The notes beneath the pieces were generated by a model. It was not told the DNA's origin, ran no database searches, and was given only the letters and a program-made list of their open reading frames with translations. The translations under genes were made by a program, and so were the position numbers. Source: DATFXM01 sp035315885 (GTDB lineage: Bacteria; Acidobacteriota; Blastocatellia; UBA7656). From it: 27,916 nt of DNA. Location of the stretch: the NCBI GenBank assembly GCA_035315885.1, contig DATFXM010000156.1:1-27916 (forward strand), read 5' to 3'. Every line of letters starts with the position of its first letter. Within the stretch, counting starts at the first letter, position 1. This document shows positions 7,975 to 16,827 of this stretch, in pieces.

Positions 7975-10520
7975 GATTTCTCCGGTCTGCGCATCTGAAA
8001 CGGCACGCTGCGCGCGATCTCGAGTACAAGCGTCGAGAAGCGGTAGTCATTCGCCGCAAGCGCCGCAGCGATCTTTTTAACCGCCAGCCGATCGTAGCCT
8101 TCGAGCCCCCGGCCGAGCGCATAAGTCAGCGTCTTCACCGTGAGGCATTCGGCAAACGCATTCCGATCAGCCCTGAGAATGCTTTTCAATTCATCCGGAC
8201 CTCTAAATGTACGCCCGTCGGGCAACACTCCGGAAGAGTCTATTGGAAATTTTCCGTCCTGGGTGCGCCACGCGCCCACCGCATCAAAATTCTCCAGGCC
8301 AAAGCCAAGTGGATCCATTCGCGAATGACACGACGCGCAAGTCGCGTTCTGTCGATGGGCTTCGAGTTGTTGTCGCAGTGACATCGCCGAGCCGATCTTC
8401 GTCTCGTCCAGATTGGGTACGTTTGGCAATGGCGGCGGAGGCGGCGCATTCAGGATCTTCTCAAGAATCCATTTGCCGCGAAGCACCGGAGAAGTCCTCG
8501 TAGCATAAGAAGAAACTGTCAGAATGCTGGCCTGCGTCAGAAGCCCGCCACGATGAGTGTTGTCTGCTAGATTCACCTTCCGAAACTCAGGACCCTGCAC
8601 GCCGGGTATCCCATAGAATTCGGCGAGCCGTTCATTCAGGAACGAATAGTCGCCGTCGATGAACTCCAGTATGCTCCGATCTTCACGGACGATGTTGGCA
8701 AAGAACAGTTCGGTTTCCTGACGCATCGAAGTCCGCAGATACTCATCGAACTCTGGGAAGCGCTTCCTGTCGGGCTTAGCCGACTCGAGTTTTCTCAATT
8801 CCAGCCACTGCCCCGCAAAGTTGTCGACCAGAGCCTGAGACTTTGAATCGGCGAGCATTCTTCGCACCTGCGCGGCGAGCACCGCGGGTTCTCGAAGGGA
8901 CTTACGCTCAGCCAGATTCAACAGTTGTTCATCAGGCATGCTGCTCCACAAGAAATAAGAAAGACGCGAGGCCAGCTCGTACTCGTTTATTGGATGCGGC
9001 TTGCCGGTATCGCTGCTTGAATCGCGCTCGATGCGAAACAGGAAGTTCGGAGACACAAGGATGGCTTGAATCGATTGGCAAAGGCCTTCTTCAAAAGAAT
9101 CGCCTTGCTTTTGAGCCATCGAAACGAGGCTTACCAGCTTATCGACTTCGGTGGATGTAACTGGACGACGGAACGCCCGGTGTGCAAGATCGCCAAGGAT
9201 CTTCCGAGCGCAGTTTCCATTGTGCCCGCCGTTCAAATGGCCGCACGAGTAGACCCTCTTCAGAGTATCCGGGGATGGGCGTTTTTGCTGACTATAAGGT
9301 CCGCCGATTTCGAGCATTGATATGCGTACTTCATTGACGGGCGCTTTTTCCGCGTTCGCCACGTGCGCCAGAAACTGCTTGCGGCGTTCTTCTACGATTG
9401 CGGGTGGCGCGAAACGTGGTGGTTTGAATTCGGGAGCAGGAGGCGCAGGTTTGGTTGTGGGGTTCGGCCCTTTGTACCTGGGCGGCAGACCTTCGTACAT
9501 TTTGGGAATCGAAGCCGAAATCCAGTGATCTCCGGCGGAGACTCTCAGCCGAAACTCCTGCGCCTTGCCTCCAAGCTCCTGCTTTTCGACCTCGTCAAAC
9601 GCGGCGGTTTTGGTGGGATCGAATTCGACGCTCCGCGCCTGCTTGCCGTCGATCCACAGCGTGATTTGAAACGGGTCGGACCCGATGGGACGAGCCCCGC
9701 CCAGAAAAGCTCGGATAATGTACTCACCCTCCGCGGGAAAACGATGCGAGATGTGAATCGCGTTCGGGAGGGTCAAGCCACTCTGATCGTATTCGAATTT
9801 CGGTTCAAGACTCGGAATTATGTGCGGTCCGAACCCGCGGTGCCGCACCATTGTAGGTTGGATCTGCTCGGGCCCGAACAATGCTGCTCGCGCGACCTTT
9901 TCGGCTGAATCGAGATATTTCTCCATCAGAACCGGCGGAAGCGACAGCACATCGCCGATGTTGTCGAAGCCGTACCCGGAATCGTCCTGCGGAAAATCCT
10001 CAGCCGGCCGAAGATCTACGCCGAGAAGATCGCGAATAGTGTTGTTGTACTCCGCCCGGTTCAGCCTTCGCGCGGTGACTCGTCCTGGATTGGGCGGCGC
10101 GAGTTTATCGGCTTGCTCAAATTCCTTTTCGAGCCACTGCAGAACCGCCTCAACATCGGTTTGTTTTGGGCGAGGCATGCCTTTGGGCGGCATCTCGCCG
10201 GCCTTCAGTTTCCGGATCGCACGCTCGAATACTTCTCGATTCTGGAGAACTGAATCGGCGGTCTGAAAAGCTTCAAAGCTGATGCCGCCGGATTTGAGCT
10301 TGTCGTTGTGACACATGTAGCAGGTCCGAGCGAGAAACGGCCGGACCACCTGTTCAAAACCGGCGGAGTCGTTCGTGTTCCGGGAGTCGGCGGCTTGCAC
10401 GAGCAAGGCGGGCGAGCCGGTCATCAGCCATATAATAAAGGATGCGCCAAAGGCCAATACCGACCCTAGCACCGTTCTTCTTCTGTGGAATCGCCGATTT
10501 CCGGCGCACCGGCTACGCAT
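7971..10520 (-). CDS. DUF1592/DUF1588/DUF1587/DUF1595/DUF1585 multi-domain cytochrome-like protein
   Basis: A periplasmic protein of 849 residues from the ATG at 10520. This start yields a basic, hydrophobic export signal (RFHRRRTVLGSVLAFGASFIIWLM, then ALLVQAADS). The longer frame to 10655 only adds residues encoded by an interspersed repeat. After the signal comes a cytochrome-c-like module with heme motif CYMCH (67-71). DUF1587 follows (RLNRAEYNNTIRDLLGVDL), then a carbohydrate-binding-like beta section, DUF1595 and DUF1592 (ELASRLSYFLWSSMPDEQLL; LVDNFAGQWLELRKL), DUF1588 with a second CxxCH (728-732, CASCHSRMDPLGFGLENFD), and the C-terminal DUF1585 (TYALGRGLEGYDR). The two CxxCH motifs suggest covalent heme binding; the substrate is unknown. 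Its stop overlaps the DUF1552 start (ATGA). Confidence 0.93.
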   Translation of the reverse strand: MRSRCAGNRRFHRRRTVLGSVLAFGASFIIWLMTGSPALLVQAADSRNTNDSAGFEQVVRPFLARTCYMCHNDKLKSGGISFEAFQTADSVLQNREVFERAIRKLKAGEMPPKGMPRPKQTDVEAVLQWLEKEFEQADKLAPPNPGRVTARRLNRAEYNNTIRDLLGVDLRPAEDFPQDDSGYGFDNIGDVLSLPPVLMEKYLDSAEKVARAALFGPEQIQPTMVRHRGFGPHIIPSLEPKFEYDQSGLTLPNAIHISHRFPAEGEYIIRAFLGGARPIGSDPFQITLWIDGKQARSVEFDPTKTAAFDEVEKQELGGKAQEFRLRVSAGDHWISASIPKMYEGLPPRYKGPNPTTKPAPPAPEFKPPRFAPPAIVEERRKQFLAHVANAEKAPVNEVRISMLEIGGPYSQQKRPSPDTLKRVYSCGHLNGGHNGNCARKILGDLAHRAFRRPVTSTEVDKLVSLVSMAQKQGDSFEEGLCQSIQAILVSPNFLFRIERDSSSDTGKPHPINEYELASRLSYFLWSSMPDEQLLNLAERKSLREPAVLAAQVRRMLADSKSQALVDNFAGQWLELRKLESAKPDRKRFPEFDEYLRTSMRQETELFFANIVREDRSILEFIDGDYSFLNERLAEFYGIPGVQGPEFRKVNLADNTHRGGLLTQASILTVSSYATRTSPVLRGKWILEKILNAPPPPPLPNVPNLDETKIGSAMSLRQQLEAHRQNATCASCHSRMDPLGFGLENFDAVGAWRTQDGKFPIDSSGVLPDGRTFRGPDELKSILRADRNAFAECLTVKTLTYALGRGLEGYDRLAVKKIAAALAANDYRFSTLVLEIARSVPFQMRRPEKS

Positions 10521-10540
10521 GAATCTATCCTGGTGTTGAG

Positions 10541-10600
10541 GCTGCAGTACGCAGTATGCAGTAGGCGGCGGGCAGTGGGCAATTGCAGTATGAAGCAGGC
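10541..10600. repeat. gcagtaNgcagta interspersed repeat (copy 1)
   Basis: A degenerate tract of gcagtac/gcagtat/gcagtag units lies between the divergent DUF1592 and beta-propeller genes. The same motif is far more regular at 11906-12015. When read on the minus strand it creates the TAYCVL-type artificial extension of the DUF1592 frame. Confidence 0.7.
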
Positions 10601-10603
10601 AAG

Positions 10604-10632
10604 TTGAATCCGATACTTCGAGGGCGTAGATT
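10604..10632 (+). promoter_or_regulatory. Possible sigma70-like promoter for the beta-propeller gene
   Basis: TTGAAT (10604-10609) and TAGATT (10627-10632) are separated by exactly 17 nt and lie about 45 nt before the ATG at 10677. Each box matches 4 of 6 consensus positions, so this is only a candidate. Confidence 0.4.
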
Positions 10633-10676
10633 GTTCCGGTACTTGCTCTATCCAACTAAGGCCTTGAGGAGGGTCT

Positions 10677-11905
10677 ATGACGCGACCTGCGTTTGCCTTG
10701 GCATTCGCGCTGATTGCCGTTTGTTCTACAACTGGCGGATCAAATCTTGAACCTGATTGGCCGCAGTGGCGTGGTCCCCAACGATCAGGTGTCGCCACAG
10801 AGGCTGGACTTCTCAAATCGTGGCCGGCAGCCGGCCCTAAAGTGGTCTGGTCAATTTCCGGCCTTGGCGAAGGCTACGGCTCGATCGCTATAAAAGGCGA
10901 TCGAATCCTGGTGCAAGGCGTGAGCAACGGTCAAAGCGCGGTGTTTTGTCTGAATCGCGCCGACGGCAAAACCGTCTGGGTAAGTCCGCTGGGCGCGAGG
11001 CTCGGTCAGGATCGCGGGCCCGGGCCGAGGGGCACGCCGACTACAGACGGCGATCGGCTGTATGCGCTCACCGAAAACGGAGAGCTTGCGTGCCTCAAGC
11101 TGGCCGACGGCGCTGTTGTCTGGCGCAGGAACATCCTGAAGGAATTTCACGGTACCAATCCGAAATGGTTGATCAGTGAATCGCCGTTGATTGACGGCGA
11201 TCACGTTATCGTAACGCCGGGAGGCGGCGGAGCGAGCATCGTAGCTCTCGACAAGATGACCGGCAAAACCGTCTGGACCACCAAAGAGCTGAACGATGAG
11301 GCGGGTTACTCGTCCTGCGTATTAACGGACGTTCAAGGCGTACACACTATCGTAGGCTTCACCGGGCGCGCGGGTGTGGGAGTTCGGGCGTTAGACGGGA
11401 AACTGATGTGGCGTTACGAACAGGTATCCAATCGCACCGCAAACATTGCCACACCGATCGTCAGCGATAATAAGGTCTTCTACAGCTCAGCCTACGGCAC
11501 TGGCTGCGTTCTTTTAGGCCTCTCGGCTCAGGAAGGCGAAGTCAAGGCGTCGCAGATTTATTTCAGCAAAGAGATGATGAATCACCATGGCGGGCTGGTG
11601 CTGGTGGATGGTTACCTGTACGGCTATCACAATTCGATTCTGACGTGCATGGAATTTGCGACGGGCAAAACGATGTGGCGAGACCGTGCAGTTGGAAAGG
11701 GAACTTTGACGTATGCCGACGGTCGCCTCTACCTGCTGAGCGAAGATAATGTCGTGGGTTTGGCGGAGGCTACGCCGGCGGGTTATCACGAGACTGGCCG
11801 TTTTCGGATTGCGGATCAGGGTTGGCCGAGCTGGGCCCACCCAGTTGTATGCGGGGGAAAGTTCTACATTCGTAATCAAGGTACATTAGGGTGCTACGAC
11901 GTGAA

Positions 11906-11912
<7 letters not shown>
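10677..11912 (+). CDS. Secreted PQQ-like (BamB-type) beta-propeller protein
   Basis: This 411-residue protein has a short signal peptide (TRPAFALAFALIAVCSTT). The opening of the mature part, DWPQWRGPQRSGVATEAGLLKSWPAAGPKVVWS, is the hallmark of planctomycete/acidobacterial PQQ-like repeat proteins. Blade motifs recur throughout: GKTVWVSPLG, DGAVVWRRNI, GKTVWTTKEL, DGKLMWRYEQ, GKTMWRDRAV, with GxxY/DGxLY turns. It is probably a scaffold or binding protein rather than a quinoprotein dehydrogenase; no catalytic residues are evident. The ribosome-binding site GAGGAGG precedes the ATG. It diverges from the DUF1592 operon and may serve the same periplasmic pathway. The stop codon TAG is the first TAG of a gcagtag repeat. 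Confidence 0.9.
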
Positions 11913-12692
<780 letters not shown>

Positions 12693-12722
12693 TTAGCCTT
12701 CTGGTGCATCTTGAATTGCAGT

Positions 12723-12748
12723 CACCGAGCAATTCGCGACGCTCGGTG
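12723..12748. promoter_or_regulatory. Perfect inverted repeat caccgagc/gctcggtg
   Basis: An 8-bp stem (12723-12730, 12741-12748) with a 10-nt spacer sits about 30 nt upstream of the CGNR start codon. It could be an operator or a 5'-UTR hairpin for that gene. Confidence 0.5.
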
Positions 12749-12768
12749 CAGATTATATGCGCTCCGAC

Positions 12769-12847
12769 TGTAACTGGCAATCACTGCTTGACAGGTTACA
12801 AGCGCCGATTCTATTCTGTAACCCTCAAAAGTAATGACACCGGTTAC
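12769..12847. promoter_or_regulatory. Array of four alternating TGTAAC/GGTTACA half-sites (operator)
   Basis: Half-sites TGTAAC (12769-12774), GGTTACA (12794-12800), TGTAACC (12817-12823) and GGTTAC (12842-12847) alternate in orientation. Their centres are spaced about 23-26 bp apart, roughly two helical turns. The middle pair brackets the spacer of the candidate promoter 12788-12817. This is the layout of a cooperative repressor or activator site between the divergent CGNR and DinB genes. Confidence 0.6.
12788..12817 (+). promoter_or_regulatory. Candidate sigma70 promoter for the DinB gene
   Basis: A perfect TTGACA (12788-12793) is followed after 18 nt by TATTCT (12812-12817). The inner operator half-sites touch the -35 box and overlap the last base of the -10 box. 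The leader to the ATG at 12956 would be about 130 nt. Confidence 0.5.
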
Positions 12848-12955
12848 GCACAATTCCCGCACAATTCTCGCGTCGCGATCTCCGGGGTCTTGATTTGACG
12901 AGGTTTCGTGGCGCTGCTGTTAATTCGTTGAAGACGGCAAATGGAGGTGAGTCAG

Positions 12956-13417
12956 ATGTCAGAGTTAAGACATATTATTTACGAGCTGAAGAAGATTCAC
13001 AGCGGAGAGGCGTGGCACGGGCCCGCGCTCCTCGAGATGCTGGGCAGCATAACGGCAGAGCAGGCAGCCGCGAGACCGGTGAAAAACGGCCATAGCATCT
13101 GGGAGCTGGTATTGCACATCGGCGGTTGGGAAGAGGCCTGCCTGCAACGGCTGCAAGGTAAACCCACCCCGGTACCGGAGGATGGAGACTTTCCACCAGT
13201 AAGCGCCTCCACGCCCGAGGCGTGGCGACAGACGCTCGACAGGCTCGAGTCAGCACATCATAGATTGATTGAAGCAGCCGAAGCGTTGACCGACTCAGAC
13301 ATTGACAGGAAGCTGACAGGGTACGACTACTCAGTGGGCTTTCTGTTGCGTGGATTGATACTCCATCACGTTTACCATTCCGGACAGATCCGTCTCTTGC
13401 AGAAGTCGTTTGGTTGA
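12956..13417 (+). CDS. DinB family protein (cytoplasmic)
   Basis: This 153-residue four-helix DinB/YfiT-like protein has the metal triad His54 (WELVLHIGGWEE), His137 and His141 (LILHHVYHSGQIRLL). The start was chosen at 12956 because GGAGGTGA (12943-12950) stands 5 nt before it; the in-frame ATG at 12941 overlaps this ribosome-binding site. Family members include damage-inducible proteins and metal-dependent thiol transferases (BshC-associated BstA and mycothiol enzymes). The substrate cannot be read from the sequence. There is no signal peptide, unlike the DinB-like protein at 3496. Confidence 0.92.
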   Translation: MSELRHIIYELKKIHSGEAWHGPALLEMLGSITAEQAAARPVKNGHSIWELVLHIGGWEEACLQRLQGKPTPVPEDGDFPPVSASTPEAWRQTLDRLESAHHRLIEAAEALTDSDIDRKLTGYDYSVGFLLRGLILHHVYHSGQIRLLQKSFG

Positions 13418-13445
13418 TATTATGGCGGCCTACCGAATTCCTCCG

Positions 13446-13510
13446 GCGTGAAACCCCACTGCTTCGGCGTGCGAGCCGTAGCTGACGATGTGTCCCGTGG
13501 GGTTTCACGC
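13446..13510. repeat. Inverted repeat gcgtgaaacccca ... tggggtttcacgc
   Basis: The 13-bp arms (13446-13458, 13498-13510) are perfect complements with a 39-nt spacer, located just after the DinB gene. The arm shares gcgtgaaaccc with the inner arm of the palindrome at 4690-4793, so the two are probably members of one repeat family. It may act as a transcription terminator for the DinB gene. Confidence 0.7.
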
Positions 13511-13619
13511 AGAGCATGCAAACCTCACCTTCCTCGGCCGGCCAGGACGTTGGACATCTAACTTTGCTTGGCCGCCAGCAATTCGCCTGATACAGTCCTC
13601 TGGATTCTCGGCCGCGCGC

Positions 13620-13625
13620 TATAAT
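13620..13625 (+). promoter_or_regulatory. Perfect TATAAT -10 box upstream of the oxidoreductase gene
   Basis: TATAAT lies about 74 nt before the start codon at 13699. No good TTGACA box is found at 16-18 nt, so the promoter assignment is weak. The rest of 13511-13698 shows no gene. Confidence 0.35.
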
Positions 13626-13698
13626 CGGCTCGCGGACGCGACTGCGTCGGGGTGAAGCTCAGCGCTCAGTGCTCATAGTCGGAACTCCAGAGGCACCT

Positions 13699-15063
13699 AT
13701 GAAAACCAAAGATCGTCGTGAATTCCTGAAGAAATCGATGTCGGCGGGTGCTGCAGTAGCGGGATCGTCGCTTTTGGGTGCGAAGTCCGCACGCGGACAG
13801 GATGCTGCCTCGCGCGACAGAATCTCGGGTGCGAACGATCGAATTCTCGTAGGCCTGATCGGCTCCGGCGGCCAGGGACGCGGCGACTTGCGCCAGATGT
13901 TGAAGATCAAGAATGTCGAGTGTGTTGCGCTGTGTGACGTGGACGACGAACAGAGCGGGCGCGCTCTCAAGATGGTGCAGACAGATGCTTCGCAAAACCC
14001 AGGCCTCGTTGATCGCGATTTCAGAAAGATCCTCGACCGAAAAGAAATCGATGCGGTGATCATCGGTACACCAGATCACTGGCACGCGATAACTACTATG
14101 ATGGCCTGTCAGGCCGGCAAGGATGTCTATGTTGAAAAACCCCTATCGATCAGTATCGGCGAGGGGCGCGCGATGGTTGAGGCTGCGAGGAAAAACAATC
14201 GCGTAGTTCAAGTGGGAACGCAACAACGAAGTGCCTCCCATTACAAGGACGCGGTAGAGTTTGTGCGGAGCGGCAAGCTGGGGAAGATTCGGCTGGTGCG
14301 TGCGTGGGCTTACCAGGATTGGATGGGCAACATCGCGCCGGTTCCGGACAGCGATCCTCCATCGAACGTTGACTACGACCTGTGGCTTGGCCCCGCGCAA
14401 AAGCGTCCATTCAACAAGAATCGTTTCCATTTCAACTTCAGATGGTTCTGGGACTACTCCGGAGGACTGATGACCGACTGGGGAGCTCATATGATAGACA
14501 TCGCAAACTGGGCGATGGGCGTCAAAGCGCCGAGCTCCGTGGTTTCGGTTGGTGGCAAGTTTGGGTTTCCGGATGATGCGGAGGAGACGCCGGATACTCA
14601 GCAGGTGTTGTGGTCATTTCCGAACTACAGCATGGTATGGGAGCACGCTACTGCAATCGGTCGGGGACCTGAAGCTCGCGACCACGGTGTTGCGTTTCAC
14701 GGCAACGATGGGGTGCTGGTGATCGATCGCGGAGGCTGGGAAGTTTATTCCGAAACCGAACGAGCCGCAGGGAAACGGGTCTACAAGTCGGTGGGTATTC
14801 CCAGGCAGGGGGCCGGCTCGCAGGACTATCACTTTCTGCACGTCAAGAATTTCATCGATTGCATGCGATCTCGCGAGCGTCCGAACTCGGACGTCGAGAT
14901 CGGACATAATTCGATGATCGCGTGTCATCTTGGAAACATCGCTTTTCGGCTGGGCAGGCAGGTAAAGTGGGATGTTGAAAAGGAGCGAGTCATGGGGGAT
15001 GACGAGGCTCAAAGATTCGTGACTCGAGAGTACCGTGCCCCGTGGAAACTCCCGAGAGTGTGA
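13699..15063 (+). CDS. Gfo/Idh/MocA family oxidoreductase with Tat signal
   Basis: This 454-residue NAD(P)-dependent oxidoreductase is predicted to be exported by the Tat system (DRREFLKKSMSAGAAVAGSSLLGA, arginines 6-7). The Rossmann fold starts at about residue 48 with the dinucleotide motif GLIGSGGQGRG (53-62) and continues through VALCDVDDEQ. The signature EKP lies at 146-148 (VYVEKPLSISIGEGRAM), followed by the usual QVGTQQR. The C-terminal catalytic/dimer domain has GGLMTDWGAHMIDIANWAMG. Exported members of this family occur in many Bacteroidetes, planctomycetes and acidobacteria, and act on sugars or sugar derivatives. The in-frame ATG at 13669 would bury the Tat signal behind ten extra residues, so 13699 is preferred. 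Confidence 0.93.
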   Translation: MKTKDRREFLKKSMSAGAAVAGSSLLGAKSARGQDAASRDRISGANDRILVGLIGSGGQGRGDLRQMLKIKNVECVALCDVDDEQSGRALKMVQTDASQNPGLVDRDFRKILDRKEIDAVIIGTPDHWHAITTMMACQAGKDVYVEKPLSISIGEGRAMVEAARKNNRVVQVGTQQRSASHYKDAVEFVRSGKLGKIRLVRAWAYQDWMGNIAPVPDSDPPSNVDYDLWLGPAQKRPFNKNRFHFNFRWFWDYSGGLMTDWGAHMIDIANWAMGVKAPSSVVSVGGKFGFPDDAEETPDTQQVLWSFPNYSMVWEHATAIGRGPEARDHGVAFHGNDGVLVIDRGGWEVYSETERAAGKRVYKSVGIPRQGAGSQDYHFLHVKNFIDCMRSRERPNSDVEIGHNSMIACHLGNIAFRLGRQVKWDVEKERVMGDDEAQRFVTREYRAPWKLPRV

Positions 15064-15109
15064 GCCGCTGGTAGACCAGCTTGCTCGATTGTAAGCAACG
15101 AGGTCACGC

Positions 15110-15490
15110 ATGAAAGCAGTACTAAGAAGAGTAGTGCCGTATGCCGACGATGAGATGAATCTGCCCGTTGCCGACGTGGACGCTGCTATACCCTACTACG
15201 AACAGCGCCTCGGCTTTCGGGTTGTGTCTCGCAGCGAATCGCCAACAAAGTCGGTTGTTTTGGCTCGAGACGGCATTCAGATCGGGCTGGCTGAAAACGG
15301 CGACGACCCTACGCAAGAGGGTTGCTTCTTCGAAGTGGACGATGTTGAGGCGGCTTTCGAAGAGATCAAGGGCGCTCAACCAGACGACTCGGCCCTGCGG
15401 CTGGACAGAGTCGGGGCGGCTTCCTATCGAGTGTTTTTCGAGGTAGCCCCCGACGGTCTCTGCTACATGTACGGCCAACCCAAGCCGTAG
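15110..15490 (+). CDS. Small VOC (glyoxalase-fold) protein
   Basis: A 126-residue single VOC domain that begins at about residue 16 after a short leader (NLPVADVDAAIPYYEQRLGFRVVSRSESP) and ends FFEVAPDGLCYMYGQPKP. Unlike the PhnB-like copies at 1849 and 4181 it follows the general glyoxalase pattern (YY..LGF, ARDGIQIGLAENG, CFFEVDDVEAAFEEI). Metal ligands are not fully evident, so the substrate and reaction are unknown. GAGG with 6-nt spacing precedes the ATG. It is 46 nt downstream of the oxidoreductase gene, separated by a weak hairpin (15067-15080), and may be cotranscribed. Confidence 0.82.
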   Translation: MKAVLRRVVPYADDEMNLPVADVDAAIPYYEQRLGFRVVSRSESPTKSVVLARDGIQIGLAENGDDPTQEGCFFEVDDVEAAFEEIKGAQPDDSALRLDRVGAASYRVFFEVAPDGLCYMYGQPKP

Positions 15491-15724
15491 CGGCATACGA
15501 TCCGTTCAGTCGAGGCTGCATCACAGTGGTTAGTCTTCTACTGGATTGAGCGTGGTGTGCCACAGGATTGAGCTTTGTCTCGGAGAAATGACCCAGGTCC
15601 TCGGTCGCTGGGTATCTCATAATCGCCAAAAGCCAACCCTCGCACGACCATTTGCCTCGCCGCCCGACCTTGCACAAGAATACGGCATTGCTGCCCCGAC
15701 GTTGAACACCGGAGATGCGCATCA

Positions 15725-16339
15725 ATGCCGAAGAAAACCCTCTCTATCACGCTGAGCGCCGAGCAAGCCGACACTCTAAGAGCGTCGTTTGGATCTTCTG
15801 GAGTCGATGTCACCGACGACCAGCTAAATAATCTGGCAAGGCTCGCGTTAGACTCCTGGATCGATCTGTTCAGCGGTCGCAAGCGATACCGCTCGCTGAC
15901 CGAGCAATATCTAGACTGGCTCGACCAGATCTACTCGAGTGTTCTGAAGGACGAAGAACCGGGAGAACGACGTCTCTTCTCTCAATTTCATTTTCCTTAT
16001 GGTCAAGCGCAGTACCTCTCGCGGATCCTGCGCGGCCAGCGTCTCGGTGCCTGGCGTCGCAAGGCGCTGGAATCGCTGAAGCGCAAGCTCGAGCCCAGGC
16101 TCGACGAAGCCAAAAAATGGACGAAGGAAGGCCGCGGTGATGAACGAATGGTGTTCACGATCAGCAAGGGCGCAAGAGCGGAGCTCGATGGGATACTCAG
16201 CACACTATCGGAGGCGAATGTCGCCGGAATTGCTCCGATAAAGACGGAAGGCAATATTGGTTCGCACGTTTCGGTGTCAATCGCGGCATCCAACGTTCCG
16301 CTGCTCTTGACCGAAGTGAATAAGCTGACGAAAGCATGA
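15725..16339 (+). CDS. Hypothetical soluble protein (204 aa)
   Basis: I do not recognise this protein. It is soluble and rich in charged helices: a short beta-like start (KKTLSITLSAEQADTLRASF), a region with conserved-looking aromatic residues (SLTEQYLDWLDQIYSSVL), a basic helix (WRRKALESLKRKLEPRLDEAKKW) and a C-terminal alpha/beta section. It has no signal peptide or membrane segment. GGAG stands 10 nt before the ATG. The membrane-protein gene starts 20 nt after its stop in the same direction, so the two probably form an operon, and the soluble protein may act at that membrane partner. The upstream gap 15491-15724 contains no recognisable gene. Confidence 0.7.
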   Translation: MPKKTLSITLSAEQADTLRASFGSSGVDVTDDQLNNLARLALDSWIDLFSGRKRYRSLTEQYLDWLDQIYSSVLKDEEPGERRLFSQFHFPYGQAQYLSRILRGQRLGAWRRKALESLKRKLEPRLDEAKKWTKEGRGDERMVFTISKGARAELDGILSTLSEANVAGIAPIKTEGNIGSHVSVSIAASNVPLLLTEVNKLTKA

Positions 16340-16359
16340 GTTAACAGAGGGACTTTCGC

Positions 16360-16812
16360 ATGATTCAGACAGTTCCGATAACACCTTCCGACGTGACTGC
16401 GGCGATTGGTTTCATGTTGACGCTGGTGAGTCTGATCGGCACCTACTTCTACGTGCACCTCAGCAACTGGCTTCGCGAGATACTCGAGCTCAGAATGAAA
16501 TACGAATTGAACAGCGTAGGCGACACTGAACCTCGTAAGCAGGGGAGGCTGGAGTGCCGCTACCAGCTTCGACGATTGTTTAACCACGTAACGCTGCTGG
16601 TATCGCTGGTGATCAGTTTTTTCATCCTGTTCGTGGTGCAAGTGGCTCGGCGTCTGGTCGCGGCTTCTCAACCCGAGCCTGCGGCGGTCTCGTACTACAA
16701 AGCGGCGGCGACAGTATTTCTGATTATCTACTTCGGCCTGACGACCTATATGCTGATTCTTGGGTATCTGGTGGCATTAAGCGTCCGAAGAAAACTAAAG
16801 CACCACGGTTGA
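16360..16812 (+). CDS. Hypothetical membrane protein, about three TM segments
   Basis: This is a 150-residue protein with hydrophobic segments at about 13-32 (AAIGFMLTLVSLIGTYFYVHL), 76-96 (HVTLLVSLVISFFILFVVQVA) and 115-140 (AAATVFLIIYFGLTTYMLILGYLVAL). A charged cytoplasmic-looking loop (LREILELRMKYELNSVGDTEPRKQGRLECRYQLRRL) lies between the first two. No family is recognised. AGAGGG at 16346-16351 with 8-nt spacing supports the start. It is the second gene of a two-gene unit with 15725-16339 and converges on the secreted protein gene at 16828. Confidence 0.72.
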   Translation: MIQTVPITPSDVTAAIGFMLTLVSLIGTYFYVHLSNWLREILELRMKYELNSVGDTEPRKQGRLECRYQLRRLFNHVTLLVSLVISFFILFVVQVARRLVAASQPEPAAVSYYKAAATVFLIIYFGLTTYMLILGYLVALSVRRKLKHHG

Positions 16813-16827
16813 GCTCTTTTCCGGTTT

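Noticed and set aside
6748..7998. 416-residue open frame antisense to the DUF1552 gene
   Set aside because: It lies entirely opposite a well-supported conserved gene, has no recognisable domain, and reads as low-similarity composition typical of an antisense shadow in GC-rich DNA.
10521..10655. Longer N-terminus for the DUF1592 protein
   Set aside because: The additional residues are mostly encoded by the gcagtag-type repeat and would precede the export signal; the ATG at 10520 gives a proper signal sequence.
10677..10760. Lipoprotein signal on the PQQ-like propeller (LIAVC)
   Set aside because: The residue before Cys is Val, which does not fit the usual lipobox Gly/Ala/Ser at that position; an ordinary signal peptide is more likely.
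12704..12898. 64-residue open frame in the CGNR-DinB intergenic region
   Set aside because: It spans the inverted half-sites and promoter candidate, lacks a ribosome-binding site and shows no protein-like pattern.
15546..15755. 69-residue open frame before the 204-residue hypothetical gene
   Set aside because: No ribosome-binding site or domain, and it overlaps the better supported start at 15725.
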